Assembly: GCF_001645125.1 (NCBI RefSeq) | Contig: NZ_LXKA01000349.1 | Span: forward strand, 214,447-278,446 | DNA length: 64,000 nucleotides | Source of the DNA: Paraburkholderia ginsengiterrae | Lineage (GTDB): Bacteria > Pseudomonadota > Gammaproteobacteria > Burkholderiales > Burkholderiaceae | Direction: 5' to 3' | In this document: positions 17,431-26,246 of the stretch, in pieces | How the letters are laid out: each line of letters opens with the position of its first letter | How positions within the stretch are numbered: position 1 is the stretch's first letter | Made by a program: the position numbers and the translations under genes | The notes under the pieces: model-generated | What the model was told of the DNA's origin: nothing | What the model saw: the letters and a program-made list of their open reading frames with translations, nothing else | Databases searched by the model: none

Positions 17431-18273
17431 ATGGCTCAATCCACTGTGAGTGCGCAACGGCACAGGAGCGCCGATATGAGCGCGTTGTCGGCTGCGCTGC
17501 GTCGCATCGGCGTGCAACTCGCGCCCTGGCTCGCGCCGCTCGCGATCCTGCTGGCGTGGGAATTTGCCGCGCGCAGCGGGGTGTTGTCGACGCGCGTGCT
17601 GCCCGAGCCGCTCGCGGTCGTGAAGGCCGCGTGGTCGCTGATCCAGTCCGGCGAAATGTGGGCGGACGTGAAGGTCAGTACGTGGCGGGCGGTGTCGGGT
17701 TTTGCGATCGGCGGCGGCATCGGCCTCGGGCTCGGACTCGCGACGGGGTTGTTCAAGCCCGTTGAGATCGCGCTCGATTCGACTGTGCAGATGATCCGCA
17801 ACATTCCGGCGCTGGCGATGATCCCGCTCGTGATCCTGTGGTTCGGCATCGAGGAACAGGCGAAGGTGTTTCTCGTCGCGCTGGGCGTGTTTTTCCCGAT
17901 CTACGTGAACACCTTCCACGGCATCCGTTCGGTCGATGCCAACCTGATCGAGATGGCGCGCAGCTACGGCGTGAAGGGATTTGCGCTGTACCGGCATGTG
18001 ATTTTGCCGGGGGCGTTGCCGTCGATTCTGGTTGGCGTGCGCTTCGCGTTCGGCTTGATGTGGGTCACGCTGATCGTTGCGGAGACGATTTCCGCGCAAT
18101 CGGGCATCGGCTATATGACGATGAACGCCCGCGAATTCCTGCAAACCGATGTCGTGGTGGTCGGCATTCTGCTGTACGCGGCGCTCGGCAAGCTCGCCGA
18201 CGTGCTGGCGAGGGCCCTCGAGCGTGTCTCGCTGCGCTGGCACCCGGCCTATCAACGAGGAGGGAAAGCATGA
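17431..18273 (+). CDS. ssuC: aliphatic sulfonate ABC transporter permease
   Basis: A 280-residue inner-membrane permease with about six hydrophobic segments. The EAA-type loop is [27 protein letters not shown], typical of the SsuC/TauC/NrtB group. It carries sulfonates across the membrane with SsuB. ATG 17431 has GAGGAA 8 bases upstream; an in-frame ATG at 17416 is possible. The stop overlaps the ssuB start (ATGA), so the two are translationally coupled. Confidence 0.93.
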   Translation: MAQSTVSAQRHRSADMSALSAALRRIGVQLAPWLAPLAILLAWEFAARSGVLSTRVLPEPLAVVKAAWSLIQSGEMWADVKVSTWRAVSGFAIGGGIGLGLGLATGLFKPVEIALDSTVQMIRNIPALAMIPLVILWFGIEEQAKVFLVALGVFFPIYVNTFHGIRSVDANLIEMARSYGVKGFALYRHVILPGALPSILVGVRFAFGLMWVTLIVAETISAQSGIGYMTMNAREFLQTDVVVVGILLYAALGKLADVLARALERVSLRWHPAYQRGGKA

Positions 18274-19304
18274 GCGCAACGGTATTGTCGACGTCGTTTG
18301 GCGGTATCGCGGGCAGCGATCTTGAGGCCGAACTGACGCAGGCTCATGGCGTCGATCATGACGTGCGCGAAACGGCGGGCTTCGAACAGGGTGAGGCATC
18401 GCGAGCTCAGGTGCGAGTCGATGCGCAAGCTGATTCACGCGCTGATGCACGCGTTGCAGCAGGATTCCCTGCGGGCGCTCTCGCGCGCAACGACGCGCGC
18501 CGTGCCGCGGACTATTCGGTGCAATTGCGCGGCGTGAGCAAGCAGTACGGCGAACGCAAGGTGTTGTCCGGGTTCGATCTGTCGATCGAGCGGGGCAGTT
18601 TCGTGGCGATCGTCGGGCGCAGCGGCTGCGGGAAATCGACCTTGCTGCGGCTCGTTGCCGGCTTGGAAAAGACCACTTCGGGCGTGCTCGAAAAGCGTGC
18701 CGAAAACGGCGAGCCTCTCGAAACCCGCATCATGTTTCAGGACGCGCGTCTGCTGCCGTGGAAGAGCGTGCTGCAGAACGTGATGCTCGGCCTCGGCCGC
18801 GGTGCCCGTGAAGACGCCCGCGCGGTGCTCGCCGAAGTCGGCCTGCTCGAACGCGCCAACGATTGGCCCGCGCAGCTGTCCGGCGGCCAGCGTCAGCGTG
18901 TGGCGCTGGCGCGGGCGCTGGTGCATCGGCCGCAATTGCTGCTGCTCGATGAACCGCTCGGCGCGCTCGACGCGTTGACGCGGATCGAAATGCACGCGCT
19001 GATAGAACGCCTGTGGCGCGAGCATCAATTCACCGCGCTGCTGGTCACGCACGACGTGCACGAAGCCGTGGCGCTCGGCGACCGGATTCTGCTGATCGAG
19101 GATGGCCGCATCGCGCTCGATCAGCCGGTGCCGCTGACGCGTCCGCGCGCGCGTGCGTCGGCGGGGTTTGCCGCGCTCGAAGACCATGTGTTGCAACGCG
19201 TGCTGAAGACCGCGCCGAATGACGACGCGCTGTCTCATCGCCCGTACGACGCACGTGACAAGGGCCACCTGACGCGGCCGACCGACGTCCGCTGGGCCGT
19301 TTGA
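18270..19304 (+). CDS. ssuB: aliphatic sulfonate ABC transporter ATPase with N-terminal extension
   Basis: A 344-residue ABC ATPase. Walker A is GRSGCGKST, the signature LSGGQRQR, Walker [14 protein letters not shown], and the switch His lies in [10 protein letters not shown]. The order and the short C-terminus fit SsuB. The core starts only near residue 82 ([15 protein letters not shown]); the first 80 residues are an Ala/Asp/Glu-rich extension not needed for the fold, and the usual SsuB is about 255-270 residues. The start is nevertheless fixed by the ATGA overlap with ssuC. It powers sulfonate import. Confidence 0.92.
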   Translation: MSATVLSTSFGGIAGSDLEAELTQAHGVDHDVRETAGFEQGEASRAQVRVDAQADSRADARVAAGFPAGALARNDARRAADYSVQLRGVSKQYGERKVLSGFDLSIERGSFVAIVGRSGCGKSTLLRLVAGLEKTTSGVLEKRAENGEPLETRIMFQDARLLPWKSVLQNVMLGLGRGAREDARAVLAEVGLLERANDWPAQLSGGQRQRVALARALVHRPQLLLLDEPLGALDALTRIEMHALIERLWREHQFTALLVTHDVHEAVALGDRILLIEDGRIALDQPVPLTRPRARASAGFAALEDHVLQRVLKTAPNDDALSHRPYDARDKGHLTRPTDVRWAV

Positions 19305-19357
19305 TTTTGACCTCGCTGGATTAACCGCTTTTAAACGCTTCTCTGGAGTTATTCGAT

Positions 19358-19573
19358 ATGAGCATTTCCGCAATCAACGTACGCAATCAGTTCAAAGGCA
19401 AGGTCAAGGAAATCATCCGCGGTTCGGTGGTGTCCGAAGTCGACGTCGATACGCCGTTCGGCGTCGTGACCTCGGTGATCACCACGCGCTCCGTCGACGA
19501 ACTCGACCTGAAGGTCGGCTCGGAGGTGGTCGCGCTGGTGAAATCGACGGAGGTGTCGATCGCGCGCCTGTGA
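19358..19573 (+). CDS. molybdopterin-binding-like TOBE/Mop protein
   Basis: A 71-residue single TOBE/Mop domain, beginning MSISAINVRNQFKGKVKEI and ending VVALVKSTEVSIARL, the classic Mop pattern. Such proteins assemble as hexamers that bind molybdate or related oxyanions in the cytoplasm. It lies 53 bases after ssuB on the same strand, so it may be the last gene of the ssu operon. Why an oxyanion-binding protein sits with sulfonate uptake is not obvious; the association is known in Burkholderia-type genomes as far as I recall. Confidence 0.88.
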   Translation: MSISAINVRNQFKGKVKEIIRGSVVSEVDVDTPFGVVTSVITTRSVDELDLKVGSEVVALVKSTEVSIARL

Positions 19574-19655
19574 GGTGCGCCGCCTGCTTCGACACTCCCC
19601 AGCATACGTCCGCGAAACTTGCTAGGATAAATCAGGCATCCAGACGGAGACGGCC

Positions 19656-19853
19656 ATGTCGAAGTCATTGAGTCCCGAGGCGGTTGAGGCCCTGCGACGT
19701 CTGAACGACGTCGGTGTCGGACAGCAGGCGCCGCAACTGGCGCAGTCCGTGACCGCCGAATTGCTGGCGGGCGGGTTGATAGCCGAGGCAAGCGGCGGCG
19801 ACGTCGAGATCACCTGCAACGGGCGGCAGTATCTGTCGGGCGATTGCGATTGA
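19656..19853 (+). CDS. small hypothetical protein
   Basis: A 65-residue acidic protein, MSKSLSPEAVEALRRLNDVG at the start and EITCNGRQYLSGDCD at the end. GGAGACGG lies before ATG 19656. No signal peptide, no membrane segment, no family recognised. The C-terminal GGDVEITCNGRQYL looks like a short beta-hairpin. Codon use matches the neighbours, so I consider it real. Confidence 0.55.
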   Translation: MSKSLSPEAVEALRRLNDVGVGQQAPQLAQSVTAELLAGGLIAEASGGDVEITCNGRQYLSGDCD

Positions 19854-19981
19854 TCGTCAGGGCAGGGGCCGCCGGGCTGCACCATTGCGCGAGCCCTGTA
19901 GCTCGCGCCTGGCTCGCATTTCCTCCGGCGGCAGCGCGTTATTCGCGAGCCATCAAACACGCTCGCCGGATACGTTTGGCC

Positions 19982-20029
19982 GTCAACATGACCGTCAACA
20001 TGACCGGCGACATGGCCGGCGACACGACG
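19982..20029. repeat. four 12-bp tandem repeats before a small gene
   Basis: GTCAACATGACC occurs twice exactly (19982-19993, 19994-20005), followed by two variants, GGCGACATGGCC and GGCGACACGACG (to 20029). The repeats lie in frame with the small gene that follows and end about 10 bases before its start. Confidence 0.75.
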
Positions 20030-20038
20030 GAGGCGGAC

Positions 20039-20284
20039 ATGGAACCGACAGGCCTCGACATGGGGGACTACCGGGAGCGCTATCAGGACTACGACATCGA
20101 GGTCGCGGTCGAACAGGTGCTCACGGGCGTCAAGGCGCATTTCCGCGTGCTGCGCGGCGACGCGGTGGTGGTGGACTGGCGGCTCGTGCATATCGACAGC
20201 TTGTGGTCCACCGAGCATGCCGCGGCTGAAGCTGGCTTCCAGGCGGCGCGTGAAGTGATCGACGCGAGCGAGCCGCCGGGTTGA
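20039..20284 (+). CDS. small hypothetical protein
   Basis: An 81-residue acidic protein from ATG 20039, which has GGAGG 5-6 bases upstream. Core: YRERYQDYDIEVAVEQVLTG then HFRVLRGDAVVVDWRLVHIDSLWSTEHAAAEAGFQAAREVIDA. The domain looks like a small alpha/beta fold with a terminal helix; similar small proteins occur in Burkholderia but I cannot name the family. The frame is open upstream through the 12-bp repeats, so a longer form starting at ATG 19988 is possible. Confidence 0.55.
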   Translation: MEPTGLDMGDYRERYQDYDIEVAVEQVLTGVKAHFRVLRGDAVVVDWRLVHIDSLWSTEHAAAEAGFQAAREVIDASEPPG

Positions 20285-20317
20285 TCGCATTGGTGTCGCA
20301 TTGGCGTCGCATTGGCA
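20285..20317. repeat. three 11-bp tandem repeats
   Basis: TCGCATTGGTG, TCGCATTGGCG and TCGCATTGGCA follow each other directly after the stop of the small gene. They are too short and unstructured for a terminator and look like slippage. Confidence 0.75.
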
Positions 20318-20422
20318 TGGAAGACGCCGCGTAAACGCAACCGGGCGCCGGCATCGAGACTGCATGCGCGGCGCCCGGATTACCCGCTGTCCCTGACGGA
20401 CAGCAGGCTCAACGGCGAGTGA

Positions 20423-20689
20423 TTACTGGCCGAAGAAAACCGATTGCGGGCCCGAAACAGTTTCACGCTTGCCCGATTGGGACGCCGTGTTCTTCACGCC
20501 ACCGTAGTTGTTCGAGTCAGCATTGGCGCGCTCAGCTGCGACGGTTTGTGCGCTCTGGCCTTGTTGCGAAGCCGGTGCGCCGGTCGCCGGACGGTAGAAC
20601 GGTGCCGGGCCGTAGCCGCTTGCGAAGGCGGGGGCGGCGATCGAGGCAGAAACTGCAACCAGCAAGGCGGCGATGAGCTTGGTCTTCAT
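20423..20689 (-). CDS. DUF4148 family secreted protein
   Basis: An 88-residue exported protein. The signal peptide (MKTKLIAALLVAVSASIAAP, cleavage near AFA) is followed by a short Gln/Ser/Gly-rich mature part. This start, Lys-Thr-Lys then hydrophobic, and the size match DUF4148, a family expanded in Burkholderia. ATG 20689 has GGAG upstream. Role unknown; related small secreted proteins are often stress-induced. Confidence 0.7.
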   Translation of the reverse strand: MKTKLIAALLVAVSASIAAPAFASGYGPAPFYRPATGAPASQQGQSAQTVAAERANADSNNYGGVKNTASQSGKRETVSGPQSVFFGQ

Positions 20690-21113
20690 GGTGTGACTCC
20701 GATAACGTTTCGACTGCATTTCAGGAAAGCGTCGCAGGGGCCGGTGAGGTGTGTCTGCAACGTCGACGGAATGCAGTGTATACCCCTACTATCGAAAATT
20801 TGTACTGATAATCTGAAATTACTGTTCCTGATCCTGAAATAATCGGGCAGAGGCAGGCGGGGCAAGCGTCAGCGGTGGTCCGACCCCGTCGGTCAAGGGT
20901 TTTTTGTGCCATGAAACCCCGTCCGGAGCGTGGGTTTGCGGTATGGGCGGGTTCAATGCCGATAGAGAAGCCGATGGAAATGCGGTGCGGTCCCATTGGT
21001 CTCGAAACGGCGATGGGTCTCGGGACGGATTCGGGATTGTGCCCGTGGTCAGAGGAGCCGCGTCTCACGTTGCGGTAAAATCGGCGTTTCGAATCACGCC
21101 GCCTGGCCGCACC
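20690..21113. other. intergenic region upstream of dusA
   Basis: About 420 bases between the divergent DUF4148 and dusA genes. Bases 20780-20840 are AT-rich and may hold one or both promoters. A frame open ahead of dusA (from about 20904) has no family similarity. No RNA gene or hairpin with T tract recognised. Confidence 0.4.
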
Positions 21114-22115
21114 ATGTCTTCACCTCACACTCCCAGTCCGCGCCGCGTATCGGTCGCGCCGATGATGGACTGGACCGATCGTCATTGCCGTTCGCTGCAT
21201 CGGATGATTTCTCGCCATACGTGGCTTTACACGGAAATGGTGACGACCGGCGCGTTGCTGCATGGCGACGTGCCGCGCCATCTGGCGTTTACGCCCGACG
21301 AAGCGCCGGTCGCGCTGCAGCTCGGCGGCAGCGAACCCGATGATCTCGCCCGTTCGGCCAAGCTGGGCGAGCAGTGGGGTTACGACGAAATCAATCTGAA
21401 CTGCGGCTGCCCGTCCGAGCGCGTGCAACGCGGCGCGTTCGGCGCGTGCCTGATGAACGAGCCGCAACTGGTCGCAGACTGCGTGAAGGCGATGCGCGAT
21501 GTCGTGTCGGTGCCGGTCACGGTCAAGCACCGGATTGGCGTCGATGCGGTCGAGGAATACGGTTTCGTGCGCGATTTCGTCGGCACGATTGCGGACGCCG
21601 GCTGCAACGTGTTTATCGTGCACGCGCGCAACGCGATTCTCAAAGGCCTGAGCCCGAAGGAGAACCGTGAGATTCCGCCGCTCAAGTACGACTACGCGTA
21701 CCAGCTGAAGCGTGACTTTCCGCAGCTGGAGATCATCATCAACGGCGGCATCAAGACGCTTGATGAAGTGGAGACGCATCTCCAGCATGTCGACGGTGTC
21801 ATGCTCGGGCGCGAGGCCTATCACAACCCCTATGTGCTGGCCGATGTCGACGCGCGTTTCTATGGTTCGACGCAAACGCCGCTCACACGCGACCAGGTCG
21901 AGGCGCAGCTGATCGAATATTGCGCCGCTGAAATGGCGCGCGGCACCTATCTCGGCGCGATTACTCGTCACGCACTCGGTCTTTATCGCGGTGAGGCGGG
22001 CGCCCGTGGATGGCGTCGCGTTCTGTCCGACAGCAAGCGTCTGGCCGCGCGCGATCTGACCATTTTCGATGAAGCGAGACAGCATCTGCGCGAGCCCGTC
22101 GAAATTTTTGAATAA
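21114..22115 (+). CDS. dusA: tRNA-dihydrouridine(20/20a) synthase
   Basis: A 333-residue FMN enzyme that reduces uridine 20/20a of the tRNA D-loop. It opens VSVAPMMDWTDRHCRSLHRM, and the catalytic loop NLNCGCPSERVQRGAFGACLM carries the DusA-specific Cys. VKHRIGVD and IINGGIKTLDEV, then GVMLGREAYHNPYVL, are the flavin-phosphate segments, and AYHNPY is diagnostic for DusA over DusB/DusC. ATG 21114 is used because homology starts there. A tRNA-His gene lies 90 bases downstream in the same direction. Confidence 0.95.
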   Translation: MSSPHTPSPRRVSVAPMMDWTDRHCRSLHRMISRHTWLYTEMVTTGALLHGDVPRHLAFTPDEAPVALQLGGSEPDDLARSAKLGEQWGYDEINLNCGCPSERVQRGAFGACLMNEPQLVADCVKAMRDVVSVPVTVKHRIGVDAVEEYGFVRDFVGTIADAGCNVFIVHARNAILKGLSPKENREIPPLKYDYAYQLKRDFPQLEIIINGGIKTLDEVETHLQHVDGVMLGREAYHNPYVLADVDARFYGSTQTPLTRDQVEAQLIEYCAAEMARGTYLGAITRHALGLYRGEAGARGWRRVLSDSKRLAARDLTIFDEARQHLREPVEIFE

Positions 22116-22204
22116 AGGACTAGGCAAGCGCGGTTCTAGTTCGTATAATCTCGTTTCTTCGTTGGTGAGCCAGTTTTTAGCGGCAAATCAAGCAGATATC
22201 AGTG

Positions 22205-22280
22205 GTGGCTGTAGCTCAGTTGGTAGAGTCCAGGATTGTGATTCCTGTCGTCGTGGGTTCGAGTCCCATCAGCCACCCCA
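22205..22280 (+). tRNA. tRNA-His (anticodon GTG)
   Basis: A 76-nt cloverleaf with encoded CCA. Acceptor GTGGCTG pairs with CAGCCAC, the anticodon loop is TTGTGAT, and the T loop is TTCGAGT. The base before position 1 (22204) is G and the discriminator is C, giving the extra G-1:C73 pair required by histidyl-tRNA synthetase. Confidence 0.97.
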
Positions 22281-22326
22281 AAGAATTACGCAGTATCGAG
22301 CACGCAGTTTCAAGCAGTTAAGCGCC

Positions 22327-22366
22327 AAAAGCCGTTCCCGAATATGAATTTCGGAACGGCTTTTTT
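22327..22366 (+). terminator. Rho-independent terminator after tRNA-His
   Basis: AAAAGCCGTTCC(C)GA pairs with TCGGAACGGCTTTT across a short AT-rich loop, followed by a T run (22361 on). One bulged C. Correct orientation for tRNA-His, about 50 bases past its end. Confidence 0.88.
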
Positions 22367-22394
22367 GTTTTCGGAAAATGCTTCGTCGAAGCAA

Positions 22395-22649
22395 TCAGCC
22401 AGTCGCACTGGCGCCAGAACCAGAAAGGTTTGCGTCGTCGTCCATCGTGGCTGCGAGATAACCCTTCTTTCGCAAGACCGAAAGGATGTCGGCAACTTGT
22501 GCGTCTTCAAGCAGGCTGCGACCCGCACGCATGCGGCGGGCGTTCGTCGCGTCAATGGCGCGCTGCAAGTCAGAGGTCTCGGCGGCGATGAATACGGCCA
22601 TGCCGTAGCCGTATCGCTCGGCGAGAGCGTAGTCGAAGAAGTATTTCAT
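22395..22649 (-). CDS. small hypothetical protein
   Basis: An 84-residue protein starting MKYFFDYALAERYGYGMAVFIA. Residues 25-65 (SDLQRAIDATNARRMRAGRS, then EDAQVADILSVLRKKGYLA) look helical; the end is Gly/Ser/Ala-rich. GAGGGC precedes ATG 22649 closely. No family recognised; composition and codon use support a real gene. It converges on the tRNA-His terminator. Confidence 0.55.
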   Translation of the reverse strand: MKYFFDYALAERYGYGMAVFIAAETSDLQRAIDATNARRMRAGRSLLEDAQVADILSVLRKKGYLAATMDDDANLSGSGASATG

Positions 22650-22825
22650 GCCCTCGTTTTCGGCAGGCGGCTCAAAAACTTTAAGGGGCGGGCCATTTCT
22701 GCCGCACGAATTAATCCGTGGCGCCGGCCGGTTCTCTCCCGACTCTCACTACTCACTATCGCGCTGCGGGGATATGCATCCGCACGGCGAATCAGCGCGT
22801 CACGGTTGACGCGCCGCGCGCCACC

Positions 22826-23221
22826 TCAATGACTACGCCCGCCACCGTGCATGCCGCCGCTGCTCCACGCGTTATTACCGCCGCCGCTGGCGCCGCTGCC
22901 GTCGTGAGACCCGCCGTATCCGCCGCCGTGCCAGCCGCCACTTCCGCCGTTACCGTGCCAGCCACCGTCGCCATGCCATCCATTGCCGCCATGCCACCCG
23001 TCGCCACCATGCCAGTGTCCGCCGTGGTAGCAGCAGCCACCGCCCCAGCCGCCGTAGATGCCGACGCTGCCGTACACCGGCGCATAGGGTGGCCCGTAGG
23101 CATAGCCGTAGTCAGGGTAGTAGGGCTGTGCGTAGCCGTAGTCATATCCCGGCGCGACCACGCATCCGGTAAGGCCGGCTACCACCGTCAACAGCGTCAA
23201 GGATGCAATGAGCCTGTTCAC
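22826..23221 (-). CDS. His/Gly/Trp-repeat lipoprotein
   Basis: A 131-residue surface or periplasmic lipoprotein. Signal: MNRLIASLTLLTVVAGLTGC, a clean lipobox (LTGC, Cys20). Residues 22-55 are Tyr/Gly/Pro-rich (repeated YGYA, PDYGYAYGPP). Residues 60-105 are a run of GWHG-type repeats: HWHGGDGWHGG, NGWHGDGGWHG, GGWHGGG. The regular His could bind Ni, Zn, Cu or heme. Similar Tyr/Gly-His lipoproteins exist in Burkholderia; role not established. A Cys pair (GGCCYHGG) precedes the repeats. Confidence 0.72.
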   Translation of the reverse strand: MNRLIASLTLLTVVAGLTGCVVAPGYDYGYAQPYYPDYGYAYGPPYAPVYGSVGIYGGWGGGCCYHGGHWHGGDGWHGGNGWHGDGGWHGNGGSGGWHGGGYGGSHDGSGASGGGNNAWSSGGMHGGGRSH

Positions 23222-23584
23222 GATCGTCTCCTTCGCATAAGAGTGAGATAAATTCGCGAGCCCCGGAGTTCAGCCGCATTTGTGTCCGCAAATTACCGCT
23301 TGCAGGCGACATGCCGCGCCGACGCATCATGGCCGCTAAACGAACCCCTGACGGTGAAGCACTACAACAACCATTCCATCCCTTACCGGCTCACCGTGCT
23401 GTAACAGTTGGTTAAAGTTTCGAAACGCAACTGTAGGGTGGGCCTGTTAATTTGCCTTCAGACAAATACCCTTGAATTCAGGCCGCCGGCTGCGCCTCGC
23501 GCCCGTGCCCGGTCTGGACGCCAAGGCCGCACCCGCTCACTGTCAGGACCGCTTGATGCGAAGCCTGCAACATTCCAGCCGTCC
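23222..23584. other. intergenic region, nothing recognised
   Basis: About 360 bases between the divergent lipoprotein and sulfotransferase genes. A frame open in phase with the sulfotransferase from 23408 is Arg/Pro-rich and unlike protein. Presumably contains both promoters; I see no palindrome or hairpin clear enough to report. Confidence 0.4.
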
Positions 23585-25198
23585 ATGAAGCACGATCCAC
23601 AGCCGGCTACCGCAGCAGAATGGCGCGCGCAGGGCGAGGCCTGCGCCGCGCGCGGCGACCTCGAAACCGCGCTGCGGCATTTCGAAACCGCTCTCGCACT
23701 CGATCCCGCCGAGGCGCTCATTCACGAGCGCCTCGGCGCGACGCTCGCCGCGCTGAACCGTTTTCCCGAGGCCGTCGCCCGGTATCGGGAAGCGATCACG
23801 CTTAATCCGCTCAACACCGACTCGCATCACGGCCTCGGCTGGGCGCTCGAGCAGATGTACCGGCTCGAGCAGGCGGTCGAAGCGTATCGCGAGGCGACCC
23901 GCCTGAATCCGCAGGCCGACGGCTCGCACAACAACATGGGCAACTGCCTGCAGGCGCTCGGCCGCTTCGACGAATCGCACGACGCGTATCGCCGTGCCAT
24001 CGAAGCCGCGCCGCAGGTGCCGGTGTACTACCGCAATTTCGTGCAATCCAAGCGCCTTACCGCCGACGACCCGGTGTTCCTCGCCGTGGAGCTCCTCGCC
24101 GGTAACGCCGCCGCGATGTCGCCGGCCAATCAGGCGGAGATCCACTTCGCGTATGGCCAGGCCTTATCCGATGTGGGCCGCAACGACGCGTCGTTCGATC
24201 ACTTTCTGAAGGGCAACGCGTTGCACCGCGCCGGCGTGCGTTATAACGAAACGGAGTCGCTCGGCCTGTTCGCGCATCTGCCGGAACTGATGACGCCGGA
24301 CATGCTGGCGGCGAAGCGCGGTCTGGGCGATCCGTCAGCGGCGCCGATTTTTATCGTCGGCATGCCGCGCTCGGGTTCGACCTTGATCGAACAGATACTG
24401 GCGAGTCATCCGCGGGTTTTTGGAGCGGGTGAACGCACGGAATTCAGCGAGGCGCTGGTGAGCTGCATCGGCCGTGATTTCGACGATCCGCTTCGAATCG
24501 ATATCGAAGCATTGCCCGGCGTCGGCGCAGCGCAACTGCGCGCGCTCGGCGCCGACTATCTGCGTCGCATGCAGCTCGCGCTGCCGGACGCGCAATGCAA
24601 GGACGAGAACGAAGAACCCAATCCGGCGGCGCGCTTGACGCACTTCACCGACAAATATCCGTTCAACTTCATCAACGTCGGTCTGATTCATCTGGCACTG
24701 CCGAACGCTCGCTTCATTCATAGCAGGCGCTCGCCGTTGCAGACGTGCCTGTCGATTTTCTCGCGGATTTTCCACGACGTGCCGTTTGGCTACGACCTCG
24801 GCGAACTGGGCCGTTACTACCGGGCGTACGACGCGTTGATGGCGCACTGGCAGCGCGTGTTGCCGGAAGGCGTGATGATCGAGGTCAAGTATGAAGAGCT
24901 GGTCGGCGATTTCGAAAGCAACGTGCGGCGCCTCCTTGCGCATTGCGGGCTCGACTGGGACGAACGCTGCCTGTCGTTCCATCAGACCACGCGGCAGGTG
25001 AAAACGGCCAGTTCCGCCCAGGTGCGCCGTCCGCTTTACAAGACCTCGCTGCAACGCTGGCAGCCGCGGCAGGCATTGCTTCAGCCGTTGCTGGACGCGC
25101 TAGGGCCGGAACTGGTTTCGACGGATCGCGCGGATGCTCACAACCAGGGCGGCGCCGTTGACGAAGCCACCGCAAGCCGCGCGGAGCGTCAATCATGA
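23585..25198 (+). CDS. TPR-repeat sulfotransferase (PAPS-dependent)
   Basis: A 537-residue fusion. Residues about 12-145 are four tetratricopeptide repeats (for example [27 protein letters not shown]). The sulfotransferase domain starts near 250: the 5'-phosphosulfate loop is [18 protein letters not shown] (P261-L267), close to that of protein-tyrosine sulfotransferases, and the 3'-phosphate site is [19 protein letters not shown] later [18 protein letters not shown] is the usual C-terminal helix. It moves sulfate from PAPS to an unknown acceptor; the TPR part may hold a protein partner. ATG 23585. Its stop overlaps the start of cysC (ATGA), so PAPS supply and use are coupled. Confidence 0.85.
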   Translation: MKHDPQPATAAEWRAQGEACAARGDLETALRHFETALALDPAEALIHERLGATLAALNRFPEAVARYREAITLNPLNTDSHHGLGWALEQMYRLEQAVEAYREATRLNPQADGSHNNMGNCLQALGRFDESHDAYRRAIEAAPQVPVYYRNFVQSKRLTADDPVFLAVELLAGNAAAMSPANQAEIHFAYGQALSDVGRNDASFDHFLKGNALHRAGVRYNETESLGLFAHLPELMTPDMLAAKRGLGDPSAAPIFIVGMPRSGSTLIEQILASHPRVFGAGERTEFSEALVSCIGRDFDDPLRIDIEALPGVGAAQLRALGADYLRRMQLALPDAQCKDENEEPNPAARLTHFTDKYPFNFINVGLIHLALPNARFIHSRRSPLQTCLSIFSRIFHDVPFGYDLGELGRYYRAYDALMAHWQRVLPEGVMIEVKYEELVGDFESNVRRLLAHCGLDWDERCLSFHQTTRQVKTASSAQVRRPLYKTSLQRWQPRQALLQPLLDALGPELVSTDRADAHNQGGAVDEATASRAERQS

Positions 25199-25734
25199 GC
25201 GCGTCCCGCGGCGCCGTGATCTGGATGACGGGACTTTCCGGCGCGGGTAAATCGACCGTGGCCAACGCGTTGCATCGGCGCCTGACGGAAGCGGGGCATG
25301 CCGCGGTCGTGCTCGACGGCGACGTGCTGCGGCGCGGACTGAACGCGGACCTCGGCTTCACGTGCGAGGATCGCACTGAAAACCTGCGGCGGATCGCACA
25401 CGTCGCGGCGCTCTTCATGCAACAAGGCTTCATTGCGATTGCGGCGGTGATTTCGCCGGAGCATCGGCATCGGCGCGCCGCGCGCGAAATCGTCGGCGAA
25501 GGATTCGTCGAGGTATTCGTGGATGCTCCTTTGGAGATCTGCGACGCGCGTGACGCCAAAGGGCTCTACGTGCGTGCGCGTCGCGGTGAGATCCCGGATT
25601 TCACGGGCATTTCCGGACCGTACGAAACACCGCTCGCGCCCGATGTCGTGGTCCAAACCGCACGCACGTCCGTTGACGAAGCGGTGGATAGCCTGCTCGC
25701 GCATCTGGCCGCGATGGGGCGCCTCGGAGAATAG
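25195..25734 (+). CDS. cysC: adenylylsulfate (APS) kinase
   Basis: A 179-residue cytoplasmic kinase making PAPS from APS and ATP. Walker A is GLSGAGKST (residues 13-21), then [19 protein letters not shown] with the APS-binding Asp/Arg, [22 protein letters not shown] and the Gly-rich lid [14 protein letters not shown]. Full length for the family. It overlaps the TPR-sulfotransferase gene by 4 bases and no cysN/cysD or cysH is adjacent, so it looks dedicated to sulfation rather than to sulfate assimilation. Confidence 0.95.
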   Translation: MSASRGAVIWMTGLSGAGKSTVANALHRRLTEAGHAAVVLDGDVLRRGLNADLGFTCEDRTENLRRIAHVAALFMQQGFIAIAAVISPEHRHRRAAREIVGEGFVEVFVDAPLEICDARDAKGLYVRARRGEIPDFTGISGPYETPLAPDVVVQTARTSVDEAVDSLLAHLAAMGRLGE

Positions 25735-25795
25735 CTGGGCTTGGCTCGGCACGCTCCGAGCGCGCAGCTTGCCGGCTCGTCAATTCTGCGTTGCG

Positions 25796-26041
25796 TCAGT
25801 GCAGCAAACTCGCCGAATGGTGCAACACCGGGTACACGCCGATGATGAACGCCGCGTAAATCGCGGCCATCGTCACGCCGGCGGCCGTGCCCCAGATGTC
25901 GCGCGATGCCGCGCCTTGGCGGAAATAGACAGGCAGGCCGACGGCCAGGTAGCCGATCAGGAAGAACGCGATGACCGCACGCACCGGCGACAGATCGTGG
26001 CCGATAAATTCGAATAGCGCGGACCAGCTGAATTCAGGCAT
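25796..26041 (-). CDS. small two-segment membrane protein
   Basis: An 81-residue protein. Hydrophobic segments are VRAVIAFFLIGYLAVGLPVYF and AAGVTMAAIYAAFIIGVYPVL, joined by a short basic loop (RQGAASRDIWG). It begins MPEFSWSALFEFIGHDLSP. No family name can be assigned. It converges on cysC with a 61-base gap and is followed on its own strand by nothing nearby. Confidence 0.62.
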   Translation of the reverse strand: MPEFSWSALFEFIGHDLSPVRAVIAFFLIGYLAVGLPVYFRQGAASRDIWGTAAGVTMAAIYAAFIIGVYPVLHHSASLLH

Positions 26042-26246
26042 GGAAGGGCGGGCAACAGGAAATGCGGACGTGTGCGCGGGCTATGAACATGGCGCGCAAA
26101 CTGACGGGAATTCAAGGTCTTCAGGACTGCAAGGGGCAAGCACAACACCGTGTGAAATTGTACTGCCCCGGACTGCGTCTGCGCTGCCTGAACGGTAATT
26201 TTTAACCGGCTTTGCAACACGTCATTCCGCTTTCATCACGCGGCGA

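Noticed and set aside
20904-21113. Apparent 70-residue N-terminal extension of dusA
   Set aside because: No similarity to DusA; family start at 21114.
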